The notes below the pieces were generated by a model. That model had not been told where the DNA came from and ran no database searches. It was given only the letters and a program-made list of their open reading frames with translations. The position numbers and the translations under genes were made by a program. From Lunularia cruciata (Eukaryota; Streptophyta; Marchantiopsida; Lunulariales; Lunulariaceae), in contig OX419758.1 in the NCBI GenBank assembly GCA_948567375.1, positions 20,093,001-20,157,000 of the forward strand: DNA of 64,000 bases, in the 5' to 3' direction. Positions 22,213 to 35,574 of the stretch are shown here, piece by piece; within the stretch, counting starts at the first letter, position 1; every line of letters begins with the position of its first letter.

Positions 22213-22888
22213 TTTTCCGATTGATTGAACGATCAGAGCTAAGGAAGTTGGGGTTTCTCTTAGACATAGTAATAAATTTGGAAGAAAAGTAATGCTAATT
22301 TGCTAGACACGCATGTATACGGACGTTGATGTTCTATTTAGCCATTTTATTTTTATTGAATTATCAACCCTTAACATCAAGAATCTATTTCTGGACAATC
22401 TGCACAAGAATATTTAAATTCAAGTTGGAAAATACAATCTCAGAGTGAGTAATGATGAGTTTTTCAGGAGAAATATATGTAGAGAGAGAGATAAAATGAA
22501 GGAGCTTGTACCCTAGCTCATTTCCAATGGTAGGTTTTTATTCAAGCTCTCAATATTGTACAATATGGTAATCTAAATGACAAACATTAGTCAACTTCAA
22601 GCTTTTCTAATAGAGGTTGTGCAAGTTATGTTCTAGAACAACAATATATTTGAGAAGATGAAAAATTTTGAGCTTAGAAAAAATATTGATACACCTAAAT
22701 CTAACGTAGCAAAAAAGAGAGAGATGTACTTGTACTAGTGATGTAATTAATTTCCTACAAGATTGTTTAAGTAAATTGGAATATAATATATTCCAATTGA
22801 CACATATTTATATGTGAGGTGGAACTACAAATCATCTCAAGAATTGAGCTTAAGATGAAACCCCAAGAAGGATATAAAAGAAGGTATT

Positions 22889-22889
22889 C

Positions 22890-22921
<32 letters not shown>
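22889..22921. repeat. Microsatellite (CT)n(AT)n
   Basis: A CT run passes directly into an AT run. Confidence 0.9.
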
Positions 22922-22922
<1 letters not shown>

Positions 22923-25711
22923 GGGCCTTTGTATCATTTTTTGTCCATATACAAACAGGTATAGTACCCATTTCCTTGTGAAGTAGGTAGTATTTATGGT
23001 GTAGCAAAAAAGATGTTGATGATCAATGAAAGGATTCCTGGCTATAGTAAAGGCTTCCAAATGATAACAATGAGAGTTCTTTAAAGTTTGAAGGTGCTCT
23101 ATGAAGAATCAATCAACCATCAATCATATTATCAATTATCAATCAATTATCAATCATATATTACACAACCTTTGCATGCAAATAGAAAAAATTACCAAAT
23201 GTGTCTCTTAACCAAGAGATACCTCTAGAGACACCCAATGAATCCCTTAATTACAACTTTGTGCATATATCATTTTCTAGAAGGAAGAAAAATCTGGTAT
23301 CAAGCACCATCAAGGTTAATAACTCAAAAGGAAATGATTCACTAACTCTCCAAATCTTTCAATCACTCTCAAATCATCCATTTACTCTCTTATGAAAAAG
23401 CTCCTCCAAAATAGCAAATAAGAAAATATTTCACTAATATCAACAGAAAAGGTCCTTCCTTTAAAATCTAAAAATAAAAAGTTCCTCTAGATTTAGATTT
23501 ATTTTTTTATCAACAACCATAATAGTGCTATTCTCAAGTAGTAAATCTCATTTCTACTTCTCAATATAAGTAGTACTCAAAATGCCTCATTCCTTGCACT
23601 AACTCTGTGCTCCAAGCTCATTAAGTAGTGGATGTCAAAGCCCCTCCTCATATACTCATCAAAGTTACCATGGTAAGTATTTGAGTAATTTGGTAGAAAC
23701 CACTTTACTTAGTTACACTAGATAAAGAATCTTAGGTCAATCAGTTTTTACATTGGTTTTTGGCTCCACATGCCTCTCTTTGGGAGCTTCCCAGCATATT
23801 CACCAGTAATTCACTAATGCTTCTTGTTAAATGTCACAATGTATCATAAGGTCAACTCAAATCTACCTCAATTGAGTTACCGCTTTACCAAATGTCATGT
23901 AAGTTAGTTAAACCAAAATTATTTTTACATCTTTTATATACCAAGTCAATTTCACCATGAAAACTCTTAAATTTTGTCCCACACTAATATAATCTAAAAG
24001 AAAATCCACTACAAGGTTCTACTCAATTGTCAAATTTTCTTGTTCTCTCTACAGGCTAAAAGAATCTATTTAAAAATTTCACAAGGGTACTTTTGAGTAT
24101 CCATTTACTAAATATTGGATATTTTGTCTTAGTTAGCTATACTTCATCAAAGATACATTATACATAATTCTTAGCAAACTTAGCTAATTATAACTAACTC
24201 AATCCCACCGACATCTAAGAATATACTGATGTGCAAATATGGTGTTCTAGGCCATTTTAACTCATATTTTGTCGGCTACACAAAGGAGAAATAGTGTACA
24301 TCATTTGGACTTGATTTATTTATGCTAAATTGAGGTATGTTGTTTACATTGGCCAAAATGGTATTGATATATCAATATTACACCTTTGCTTTGAAGATAA
24401 ATAGAGTGAATTACTAGTGACATTGTATGTTGGTGATTTTGGAATTTAATGTTGCATGTTTGGGATGTAATCATCATAAAATGTTCAAGTGTTGTCATTT
24501 CATTTGCTAAGTTTATCCTTAATTGATTGATGATAAGGAAGGCAAAAGGACATAAGCCATAATTGTTGTAGAAAATTGAATCTTGTTTGTTCATTTGATT
24601 AAGGGCTAAATTGTGAGGTTTCAATTGTGCACTTATAAACTCCATAGTGATACAATCACAATTCCATAAAATTATTGTTGCATGATCTTGTAAAATACTA
24701 AAAGGTGTGTGAAGAAATGATACATAAATTTTTACCAAATTTAGTTCATTTTGTAGAATTTTTCATTCTTGTGTTTAATACTCTTTCCTAAATTCTTAAT
24801 AATTCATCTTTATAACCTCATGTAATTTATAATGGTATCTATGTATTATCCCGTGCATTGAAATGACTTCAAATCCACAAAAATTCATAACTTTGCAATT
24901 AAAACTCCCTATTATCTCAAAAAAATTGGTTTTTTTTGTTTATACCATCTAATATACAAAAGCATATGGAGGTAAAATTTCTAAACTCAACATATATAGT
25001 ATAGAATTGTGAGGTTATAAAATATTCACCAAACTTGGTGTTTTGAGGCCTTTTGAGTAGGGTTTGACTCGGGGTGATTGATTGCTAATGCCTTGGTTGT
25101 GTTGTACTTGGGATGTGCTTGGGCCATAATGGTAACAAAGTTTTTTCTTACCACTATTTCAATGGTATTTGTGTACCTCTTGGTATGTTGGAGTTTATAT
25201 AATCTTCTTTTTCAGTCCTTGAAACCCTCATCTTCTTCTTTAATGATGTTAGCATTGCTACAATCATCATCTATTCTTGGAAGAATTTCTCTTTGCTACT
25301 TACCTAGTTGAATCTGACTTGCATTTAGGTGATGTCAATTACTTGCTTGAGTTATAGCCACCTCTATCCATACTCTTTGCACGTTTCTCTAGGTTAATCT
25401 TGAGATACTCTAGTTCAGCTTTTGGTTCTTCCCTTTAGGAATATCATCCAAAGAAGCTATTTGGCTTCTTCTAATTTCATATATACTATGTGATCTCAAA
25501 TACAATTTTATCCTTATATTCATACATGAATTGACATAAGCAAGATTGTAAGCCTCCTTTTATTCCTCAAATTGAAAATTAATTGATTGTATGGCTTGTT
25601 TAATAAAGAAATTCTTTGATTCCTATCATTCTTTGTATGATCTTTGTCCACATGGATTTCTTTATCTATCTTTTGTTTTTGACCAAGTGACAAGGTTCCT
25701 TTCTTGGTTCA

Positions 25712-25762
25712 TATAAGGAGATATCACCAAATGTTGGAAAGATATGGTGATATTTCCTTATA
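25712..25762. repeat. Inverted repeat, 18-bp arms
   Basis: TATAAGGAGATATCACCA and TGGTGATATTTCCTTATA pair with one mismatch around a 15-base loop. It could be a small fold-back. No flanking duplication was established. Confidence 0.65.
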
Positions 25763-26789
25763 CTAACTAGGAAACTCTTAGCCACAAAGTGAATTACTAA
25801 GGTATTAGTATATCCATGTAATATAGTCAATCAAGAATATTGTTTCCCATATTACATAAGGACAGACCTAATCTTTTGATGGTCTGATTCCTTGACCATC
25901 AACTATATGAAAATGACATGTATAGTTCCTTATGTTGGTAATCCCAATGCACAATATATAGATGATATCATGACTTAATTTTTTTAAAGAGTGTAAGTAC
26001 ATTCTGTAGTCTTTTGATGAGATAACCATCAATGAAGAGTAGTATGGTGACCCAACTTTGCCATAAGAGAGTGGAATTCTTCTTTTGTTTCAATTTGGCA
26101 GTATAATAGGAGGCAATTTAGTATCTTGGTGACAAAACCAAAGGACAGTTTGTTATTTGTTCATCAACTTTGTAATATGTCTAAGATGATGTCCTCTACC
26201 ATATTGGACAAGGTACAAGATCACTCCTACAACAAGGCAGCCCTTGAGGACAAAGACCCTTGTAGTTGTTACAAAGGTCATACATCTTGGTGTCTTGGTG
26301 TCATGACACCATCATCTGGTAATATTTTATAACCTTCATTGCTAAGAACCTCATGGTCTTCACAATTACAAGCTAAAAGATAATACAAAGTCAAGAATCA
26401 TGAAGATTGATACAATTTCTTGCATACAAGGGATACAAGTACAAGCGCATGAGTGTTATGTGGACTGTAATACTTTATGCAGCCAAGTGTCAATGCAAAC
26501 ATTTAAGCGGCATGACTGCACCACCAAAGAATACAAATCCAAATTGTTACCTCCAATTGAAATGCTTTCATGCTGAATATGTGACTCTTCACCAACTGAC
26601 ATGACTGCCAACTGTTAGAATGATATAACAGAGTATATAATGAAGACTCATACAGTGGAGCAGAACTCTTTGCAGACTCACTTTTTGGAAGTCCTCTCCT
26701 TTTGTCACTTCATTTTTGCAAGAGCTCAATTTTGATGATCGTGCATTTTGAGAGTCGGTGTGATAGGGGGTTTGAGTAGGGTAGCTCTT

Positions 26790-29330
26790 TTTTGTTAGTG
26801 CATAGTAACCAAGCATTAATGGTGTTAGACAAGAGAGGCAAGAGGAAACAACAAAAACACATTGAGAACATTAGTAAGACAATGAACATCTCTAAGTGGA
26901 GATTGCACCAACAAGCCAAGTACATTCAGAGTAGAAAGATATAATTCCTATTATTGGATTGGAACCTCTCCAGTTTTCTATGCTAGAAGAGATTTGTAGT
27001 GATCATGAGCCAAGTGAAAAAATCTTGAGAGGCAATCCTACAATTTGGACAGAAGATGATTGGCAATAGGTTCTTGGACATGAAACCTCCTTGTTTGGTC
27101 AAATGTTCATATATACCTAGCATGGTTTTCTTAGCCCAAAACTCAAAGCCAAAATAGACAGCTCATTCAAAGAAGCAAAACAACTAATGAGTATCATGTA
27201 GATTTTTTGAAAGATCCCATCCATAGAGTCCAAAACCATCATGAAGTTGTTCAAGTCTAAACAAATAGCTTATGTAGACTTGAACCAAGCCATCTTCTTT
27301 CAACTCCTCCACAAGAGAAAACTAGTGAGTTGGGCATGGATTTTTCATGAACAAGTGGGGGGAGTTAACAAAGGAATGAAGAAGCAAGAAAGCATTATGA
27401 TTGTATTGCCATTCATAATTCACTTTTATATGGGGATGGACCTTGCCATAGAGGAAAAAAAGAAGTAGTATGAAGACAATTAAATATCATTTAAATCATT
27501 TTCATTGTCTTGAATACTTCTTCTCACACCTTGATGCACTCAAGGGGATAGAAAAATATGAAGCAACCAAAAAAAATGTGCAAGTATGAGAAAGTTTGTC
27601 AAAGTAGAAAATTGTACAACATGGCAAACCTTTGTAAGTAGATTACCATCACAAGATCCAAGCATCCAAGGAGCCAAATAAAACAGTCCAAATCATAGGT
27701 GTATCCTTAAGAGAGAGAAAAAGCCCTGCATAAAACAAAAGCAATGAGCATAACAATGAAAATATGGACAAGGTAGGAAACTTGGGTTCACAAACCACAT
27801 CCAAGCATAAGAATGTTGCTTTGGTACACACTAAAGGGTCAAGGACTGATAAATTTTTCACTTATATTCTATTTCTTGACAAGATGAATGTGGGAGATTT
27901 GAACAATGAAGTGAAATCATTTTAGATAGCAAATGAAGGCAAGGATTGCCGCTAGTCTCCAACCAAGGAGGAAACAAATAGGGAAGGATGACAAGGAAGC
28001 CCCCATCCAATTTAAGAAAGAAACCTAACAAGGTAATGATAATGTAGATCTCATTTTTAAATGCCATGGGTAACAAAGTTAGGTTGTCAAGAAAGGTGTT
28101 GAATGAGAACCAAACAAACAAACTAGACTACATGAACAAAGATTGTGATTTAGATGAGGAACCACCCATAATAGTAGAAATCTTGAAGTCAAAGGAGGAA
28201 GAGTCTACAAGAGGATGCTTACACAATGGATAAAATATAGATGAGGCCAAAGATATGGCCACAATGCATGAAGAAGAGAAAAATCATCAAGATCAGCTGA
28301 CGGAGCCATGGCCGGCTGCCACAGATCAAACAAAGAATACCATCATGATGAAGAACATCCTATAAAGACTAAAATGAAAAAACATGCTCTCTTGTGCTGA
28401 TGCCAGTATACATTATCAATGTGGTTATGCCAATAACAAAGGCCTTGGAGGAGTTCATGTTGTTCTAGCATGAGCTAGAACCTATTGTCAATGACCAAGT
28501 CACACTCATACAAGACCTGCATAGGTTGCTCAAACAATAGCAAAAGATACAGCCCTACTTTATATTGAGATCAACCATGTCAAAGTAGAGCTCAAGATAG
28601 AGGTAGACTAGTTCAAAGAGAAAGATAGTATGGCAGAGAAATTTTAGAATAAAAGACTTGCACAACATGAGCAACACAAGATGGTCCCACAACACCTACA
28701 AGCAAACATCAATGCACTCAATGATAAGGTTTCCAAACAATGAGCTCAATTTAAAGACCAAATATGGGCACAAGACAAAGAAATGACTGCACTATGTATT
28801 GAATGGAGGAGGCAAGAATCAAGAAGACTACCATAGAAGAATGCTAAAAAAACTACAAAGTGCTTACCAATCTTTGTGTGCACAAATGCACAATGAGCCT
28901 AAAATGCCAAAAAAGATTGAGGACAAGTTGATGGCCAAGCTTCATGATGAATTGATGAAGGAACTCCAAAGTCAGCACACAAACATAGCAAAAAAATGAG
29001 CAGCCTACTTTCAATGGTGGGGCACATTTCCACTCAATGCCTTGAACAACTGGAATGAATTGCAGCCAAACAATCAAAACATATGAGGTTTAAGGATCTT
29101 AGGATGTAATCAATGTACTGGAAAGAAAAGTATATACAAATGACCAACTCAATGTGTTGGTAGTCAAGCTACAAGCCCACTCCATGACTAAGTTCCAAGA
29201 AGAAACAGCTAGTTTTAGACAAGTCATGAAAGGTTATAGAGTGGAGATTGTAGAGCTCATCCAATTATGTAAAGGAGAAAGAAGTTTTTCCGTTGGAAGA
29301 TGAAGTTTTTTTGTGCTGTTGGACGATGAA
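26790..29330 (+). pseudogene. Decayed coding relic of unrecognised family, coiled-coil-rich end
   Basis: A frame near 26943-27470 is protein-like with only a few stops: LEPLQFSMLEEICSDHEPSE, WTEDDWQ, LFGQMFIYT, LKAKIDSSFKEAKQLMSIM, WAWIFHEQVGGVNKGMKKQE and FIIHFYMGMDLAIEEKKK. Similar character continues with frameshifts (HLDALKGIEKYEATKK near 27525-27570). Around 28140-29000 come charged helical stretches such as HRRMLKKLQSAYQSLCAQMH and KKIEDKLMAKLHDELMKELQ, likely coiled coil. No RT, integrase, protease or zinc knuckle was seen. It may be a gag-like protein or a repeat-borne host gene. I do not assign a function, and more than one original ORF may be involved. Confidence 0.45.
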
Positions 29331-32300
29331 ACAAAAAAAGTAAGGACATTGTAAGAAATAATATGCATGCAACTTCATATGTGAAAACCCATCTTGTAGT
29401 TAGGATAAGATAAATTTTGTAGCCATAACCAAAGGTCTGTATATTTTGTATAGGTTTGTACTTATACATAATTTTTATATAGATAGTTAAACTAGGATAC
29501 AAAGATATTGTCTTCACCTGTTACCTACAAGGCCAAACTATATAAATGACAAGAAGCTATGATGGCTACTCATGGGCAGCACTTGCTTAAGCTTAGATTA
29601 AGATAAGATAAGATTAATGAGGTTTAGGTGTAATTATAAGATCTCCAAGATATTGTAGCCACTAGACTTTGGCAGCCAAGTAGGACATGTATGAAGAATG
29701 TAATCTTCGTGTTCACTATGTTCATTTGGTATATCCTTTGTTTGCAAAAAATGAATTTTATACCATCAAGACAAATGAGTTGGTATATTTATATTTTTGT
29801 ATGCCTTGTATCAATGCATGCTTAGCTAAGTAGAAGTGAGGATTCTTGACATAGGAGCAAAATCAGCCAAGTGAAGAGAATCATTGGTGTGGAATTGGAG
29901 TATTCATTTCTGAGGGTCCATTAGTGGTTAAGGATAATATGGTGATAGACTGCCAAGTGCCTCGAGTATCATAAAGTAGCATGAAATTGTAGATTAAGTA
30001 GCATGATCCATTCAGAACTCCTATGAGTTCATGGCTTATGGGAAGGATAAAATGTTACTTCATAATTGTAGTTGTTAGGATGATTGGACCCTTGGAGGAT
30101 CTTACCCATTCTTTGTATGCACATTTTAGGATACTAACTATAGGACTTTGTAGTATTGTTGAACTCATACAACCATGAACTCCGTGATGCAAAGAAAAAT
30201 CTCAATACATATGACTATCTCAACTATGTAACCTAAATCCAGTCATGCAAAAGGAAGGTATGGAAATGCCAAAGCAAAGTGACCTTCATTAAAAATGAAC
30301 ACTTACATTCATGAATCCTTTGGATTAGATTTATAGAGGGCATGATTATTTGGGATTATCTTTTTGTAGTAGGCCTAGTGTGATGACACTACCTCTTTTG
30401 GCCAGGAGGTTAAATAAAAAAAATAGCAGTTCATCATTGTGACACTTTACATTGTTTTTAGTCATCTTTAACTTGTATCCTTATGCGACCGACCAATTCT
30501 TACCATAATATTATGAATTTCAGAGACACTTTGTTCTTATAAGTAGAATAATGGGATTTGAGGTAGGTTCATAAACTATATCACTAATATTGGATATTTT
30601 TTTGTTCCATCTAATCCATTGTTAACTTTAATCTACTTCCTAAGAGGAATTCTTTGGATAAGAGTGTCATAGAACATACTTCAAAAATTAATTTTGACAC
30701 TAGGGAGATACTTTGAAGAGCATCTTGAGTGAAATATATGCTTTAGTGTTGGCTTAATTTGTAAGAGGGACATAAGGGTGGGAGTGTATTTGATTAAGGT
30801 TTTCAAGACTTCAAAAAAATCCTGGTTTATCCAACTTTCTATAATGTTGGGTGTTCATGCTTAAGATATTTTCTATTTTTGGCAAGTTTTGATGAGCTTC
30901 CATTATCTCATTACTTAGCTTATAGTTGAAAGGTTCTTCATGTTTCCCTTAATTTTTGTTATGTCTTATTGTGATAAAGTAAAAAGAGCTTGAACTTCTA
31001 TAGTTACTTCCTCAATAGCAATAGCTAAAATATTACATTGTGTTGATAAGTGTGGTATGTAATCACCAATGAATAGTTTGACATTATACTCCTTACCTTG
31101 TTGCTTTATTATAGCTTGAGCAAGCTTAATTGCAAGGGTGTTGGGTTTCAAAGAGTGATGGTTGTCTTTATATATGTATATAGATCTATGGTTTATCTGG
31201 GAAATTATCAAATAGTGTTATTGTTTAAAGAAATAACATGGTATGTATGGTGGGACTTCTAGATCCTTGAAATGGACTGATTTTCATTTGTAGACAGGTT
31301 GTGTGATTGATTCTGATGTCCTATCCTACCTCTCCCTTTTCTCCCTTTGTGAGGAAAGTTTTTTCCTTGACAAAAGGGAGGAGGGTATCTTAGATATCTA
31401 TTATTTTGCTTCTATCTCAAATGTATAAAGGGGATTTTCTCTTGTTTCAATATTTATTAATGTGTTTAATTTGTCTCCACACCAAGCACATGTACTTAGA
31501 ATTGTGGTTGTTTGGCATGTGATATTATATTGTCAATGTCTAAGGCAATTTCTCCAAGATAAATTACTTCTTGCAACCTCATTAATCAAAGCTTGATGTT
31601 CATGTTTTTTTGATAGAAATGTATTTTCAATCTTTACTAGATGATCCTTTAGGCCTCTTAAATTATAATTTTTCAAGGATAGGGAAACCCCAAAGAGAAA
31701 CACAAAAGAGGAAACACAAAGCTTCAACACTCAATACTCATATGCACCAAAGGAATACCTTGTCTTTATTATATACCAAAGAGGATCTCCTCAAAGAAAG
31801 CTCCACCCTTGGATCCGATACATGGATTGGTAACATTACATGTCAGCAAGCTCCACCCTTATATTAGTTGCATGGATAGGTGACATTTTGATCCTTTTCC
31901 TATCTGATTGGTCAAACAAGTTTGACCAAAGGGAATTTTTCTATAGGAATCTCAAAACCGCATGGGTGAAGTCTTGTTGGAAAGCTCTCAATGAGAAACA
32001 TAGGGTGGGAGAAGGCAATCATTTTCATCTTAAAGGAGACTAGTATTTTCAATTTTTTAGGCTTAATTCATCCGTTTAGGCCCCCAAAATTGGCTCTAAA
32101 GTGTTTAGGGTGTTTTTGGCTCCTGCCCTATTAGTAAAAGTACTCTTTTGGTGATACCTTTACCTAATCTTCTTAATCCATCATATATTACATCCTTCCC
32201 GATGTTATCAAGCCAATTTTCACCTTTAGATAATATGTCTAGCTATTTGTATTACAAAAATCCATCCAAGTTTGCAATCCAAGATCATACAATGAATGGT

Positions 32301-32390
32301 TTTGTTAAGCATGGTAAATTTCAAATATAAGTTCCTTTTTACTCATGATTGATAGCATTTTTTCCTTATAAGAATCTTTTATCAAATTCT
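29331..32390. other. Spacer with no firm gene
   Basis: Short ORFs only. A minus-strand frame at 30966-31211 (LAQAIIKQQGKEYNVKLFIG) is protein-like for about 55 codons but isolated, and I cannot place it. Nothing else is supported. Confidence 0.35.
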
Positions 32391-32396
32391 TTTTCA

Positions 32397-32579
32397 TTAC
32401 ATATGACAATCTTTTAGCTCATTTTTGGCATCTTCTAGACTCAAAAGGACATAGAGATCTATCAAATTGATTGCTTCTTTTGGAAGATCTCCTTTGAACC
32501 ACTTTAGTTGAACTGGATAGCCAAGATGCATTTTTAATTGAGCTACCAATTCCTCAAATTGGTTAATGTATATTTTCAT
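32397..32579 (-). pseudogene. Possible retrotransposon gag fragment
   Basis: About 60 codons on the minus strand read MKIYINQFEELVAQLK, KWFKGDLPKEAINLID and LSLEDAKNELKD. The spacing of FEEL, a Phe-Lys-Gly-Leu-like core (WFKGDL) and a following acidic helix recalls plant retrotransposon gag domains. No adjacent zinc knuckle or pol was found, and the match rests on a short segment. Confidence 0.35.
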
Positions 32580-33590
32580 AAGTTTCTTCCTTATGTTTGG
32601 AATTCTTCCAAATTGAGCCTCAAAGAGAGTCTAGAAGTTGTAGTGTATGAATGTTCATCTTGCTCCTTAAAGGAAGAGATATAAATTTTGCTTAGCTTTT
32701 TTGGTGGTAAGTGATACCAATCTCTTGTCAATTTTCATTAGCACTAGCAAATATGCTTGATGTATCCTTTTGCATATAGACTTCTCTAGATCAATACATG
32801 TTTTTAAATATATTGAGAAAGTTCTCAAAGTTTATATGACTATTGTATGTAATGGAAAGCATTGAGAAATGATGGGTATTTGGAGTGATCCAATGTTGCC
32901 TAAGGATGACTTGCTGCATTCCCAAGGATGCTTCTTCATCTAGCTAATTTAGAGAATCCTCACCAAATATAGAAATCAGGATATTGTAATTTATAAAATA
33001 CTTCAATATAATAGGATTGACAAGTAATTTGATTGCATGTGAGATTATTGAGCAATGGCACCAAAACTTCTTCTTTCTTCTAAATAAGAGATTTCTTTTT
33101 AGGTTAGTTGTTGGTGAAGTGAGTGCTTCTTGGGTGCATTTAGATGGATTAATCACAAGTTTCATGAAGTAGTTTTTTTTATCAATCAATATCATATCCT
33201 CCTCTCTAAGTCAACCCTTTGATAATATGTATCATAACAACATTAATGAATAATTACTAAGAAATGAAACATCAATGTGATATTCCAAGATTTACAATGG
33301 AACTTTATAGAAATGATGCAAGCTGATTGTTATGTAAGGATTGCCTATACTATTTCTAAGGGAACTTAAAATATTATTTTCACTAATCACTTCTTTCCTC
33401 ACACTAAATCTAAATACATTCCCTAGATAAGTGAAGTCCTCATATACTTAAGACTTTCATGAGTTTCATACTCTCTTAATTTTTGTTTGTGATTCCCTGG
33501 AAAGAAAAGAAGCATCAAATATATAAACTTAATGATGAGGCATAAATATATATCTTCTAAATTTCTTAACTATACTATAAAACATTTATT
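32580..33590. other. Spacer with no recognised feature
   Basis: AT-rich sequence; a minus-strand ORF at 32944-33195 has no recognisable domain. I see nothing to support. Confidence 0.35.
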
Positions 33591-34047
33591 GGACTATTAT
33601 AGCTTAAAAAAAGAAACAATACTTTTATTTCCCTTGTAAGAAAGGAATCTATATTTTTTGTCTAAGTCCTTGAATATATTGATTTCAAGTGTGTATACTA
33701 TTGATCTTTAAGTCTTTTTAAATTAGAGATAGTACTTGAAATAATTCTTTAGGATGTATCAGTTGGAATGTTTTATACAAAAGGCCAAGAGAGTCATGAG
33801 AGGTGATCTCAAAGAGAAAGGACTATTATAGCTTAAAAAAAGAAACAATACTTTTATTTCCCTTGTAAGAAAGGAATCTATATTTTTTGTCTAAGTCCTT
33901 GAATATATTGATTTCAAGTGTGTATACTATTGATCTTTAAGTCTTTTTAAATTAGAGATAGTACTTGAAATAATTCTTTAGGATGTATCAGTTGGAATGT
34001 TTTATACAAAAGGCCAAGAGAGTCATGAGAGGTGATCTCAAAGAGAA
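33591..34047 (+). repeat. Exact tandem duplication, 229-bp unit
   Basis: Unit 1 is 33591-33819 and unit 2 is 33820-34047. Reading through both, I found no difference. Their order is GGACTATTATAGC, a C/T-rich middle and GGTGATCTCAAAGAGAA. In a region otherwise showing old decay, identity over 229 bp means either a very recent duplication or an assembly artefact. No coding content was recognised. Confidence 0.93.
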
Positions 34048-35430
34048 CCTTGTGAAAGAACCTTAGGAGCAAACTACAAGAAGGAGATGAGTGAAGATAA
34101 TCAGCATTAAAATCACCTAAAATATATGGTAAGCTTACTGCCATTTCCTAAAATTAAGGGAAGTTAATTTGAATTTTGAGATGATCTTGGAAACTATGTG
34201 CATCAAAAATTTTGGGAAGTAACTCCCAAGCTTTGGATGGTAGGCCAAAATTGGATGTTGATGCAAAATTTGGATCAACTCTTGATTACCATAGCGTCCT
34301 TTTAATCTTAAGCATTGTGAGAATTAAGGTTTAAGATAATTTATGGGAAAAAGAAGAACATTGAAAAAAATTTAGGAAGGGATTATTGACTAGGAATGGA
34401 GGAAATTTTGTGAGTAAAGATACAAGCAATTTAGAGCAGCTTGAGCAATGAAGCATAGAGTCATTTACATATTTTTGTCAATTTTAAGATATAATGTAAT
34501 TGTACAATTTTTCCACTAATAAAATCCTCCAAATTTGTGGAAGTTAAACTTTGAAATTCACAAAGGATTGCTCTTCACACCCTTGAATTTGGTGTGCTTT
34601 GCTTGAGAAATGATAAGGATACTATTCATGCATGCTTAATTTTAGTATGATTGGATTTAATTTGACTTCATTGATGTTTTCTTTGAGCTAAATTTCAATT
34701 TCATGCTTGTTAAGTCCATTTTACCACCCCAGAGAAACTTGTCTTAAAGTACCATAAACTTCAAATTAGAATTTCTAATTGAGTATGTTGGCAATTTCAA
34801 GTATCATTAAAGGTGGTGATTGGTGGATCTTCCAAGGATAGAAAGTATTTTTATCCAATCTATCCAAGAAAAAAAAAGCTTGTGCTTGATATACATTCAA
34901 TCATATGTAGAAACTTTTCCTAATTAGAACTAAATTCTATTGGAACTTGAACTATGAACTTCTACAAAGTTCATAATAAAACTTCCATGTATATAAACAA
35001 GTTTAGGCTAAACAGGTTTATTTTTGCACATTTCACCTTTTTTAAATAGTACTTGTAAGGCGTTTACTGCCTTCATATCGTGAAAATGATTTTTCTAATT
35101 TCTTCGACATTCAACTCTCCGGTAATTGCTCGTTATCTTTGGGGAATCCAACCACTTCGTCCCAGTATTTGATGTTTTTAGTTCGTTTGCAAGAAATAAA
35201 TCTTAGATATTAACCTGTTCCTTGCTATCTATTTTTTTCCCTTGAAATCATTCATTTCCATGTCAGATCCCTAAATTTTATCACCACTCTCTGGAACGCA
35301 GAGCACATTTAAAATTTTCAAAGTAACAGCTGAATGGAAATCAAACCCAAACATAATCAAATTCATTAAAATTTTATAACAAGCACAATGAAGATGGAGT
35401 GTTGATTTTGCTTCTCTATATCAGAATGGC
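34048..35430. other. Spacer without recognised feature
   Basis: AT-rich non-coding sequence. CpG increases from about 35050. No gene is supported. Confidence 0.4.
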
Positions 35431-35431
35431 A

Positions 35432-35574
35432 TTTATCAGAAGACATTTATCAGAAGGTAACATGGGGCTTAGCCCCATGTTACCTTTTTTGGTCTCTCCC
35501 TTGTACGGCTTGATGGGGTCTTCCCATCCTTCATTTTTCCTACGCGGTCGCCTTTTTTCCTCTTTATCAGAAGA
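35432..35574 (+). repeat. Target-site duplications around the short non-LTR copy
   Basis: TTTATCAGAAG occurs at 35432-35442, at 35446-35456 (the second within a 14-bp tandem repeat) and again at 35563-35573. The copies directly bordering the insertion are the 11-bp target-site duplication. Confidence 0.85.
35457..35562 (+). mobile_element. Short non-LTR insertion beginning with an inverted duplication
   Basis: From 35470 on it is GCC-CCATGTTACC plus the full tail with CCCTTGTACGGCTTGATGGG and CTACGCGGTCGCC. Before that it starts with GGTAACATGGGG, the reverse complement of its own next bases. The perfect arms are 35454-35469 and 35471-35486 around one central base. The pivot is the stop-codon palindrome of the family. 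The direct repeat TTTATCAGAAG on both sides shows that the inverted part was inserted together with the tail. Confidence 0.85.

Larger units (their letters stand above)
22213..26780. other. AT-rich, CpG-poor spacer without recognised gene
   Basis: ORFs are short. The longest, 137 codons on the minus strand at 24325-24738, has no recognised domain and is compatible with chance. TATCAATTATCAATCAATTATC-like words lie near 23120-23160. Confidence 0.4.

Noticed and set aside
24325-24738. 137-codon minus-strand ORF
   Set aside because: No recognisable domain and no neighbour signal; AT-rich DNA of this size can contain such a frame by chance.
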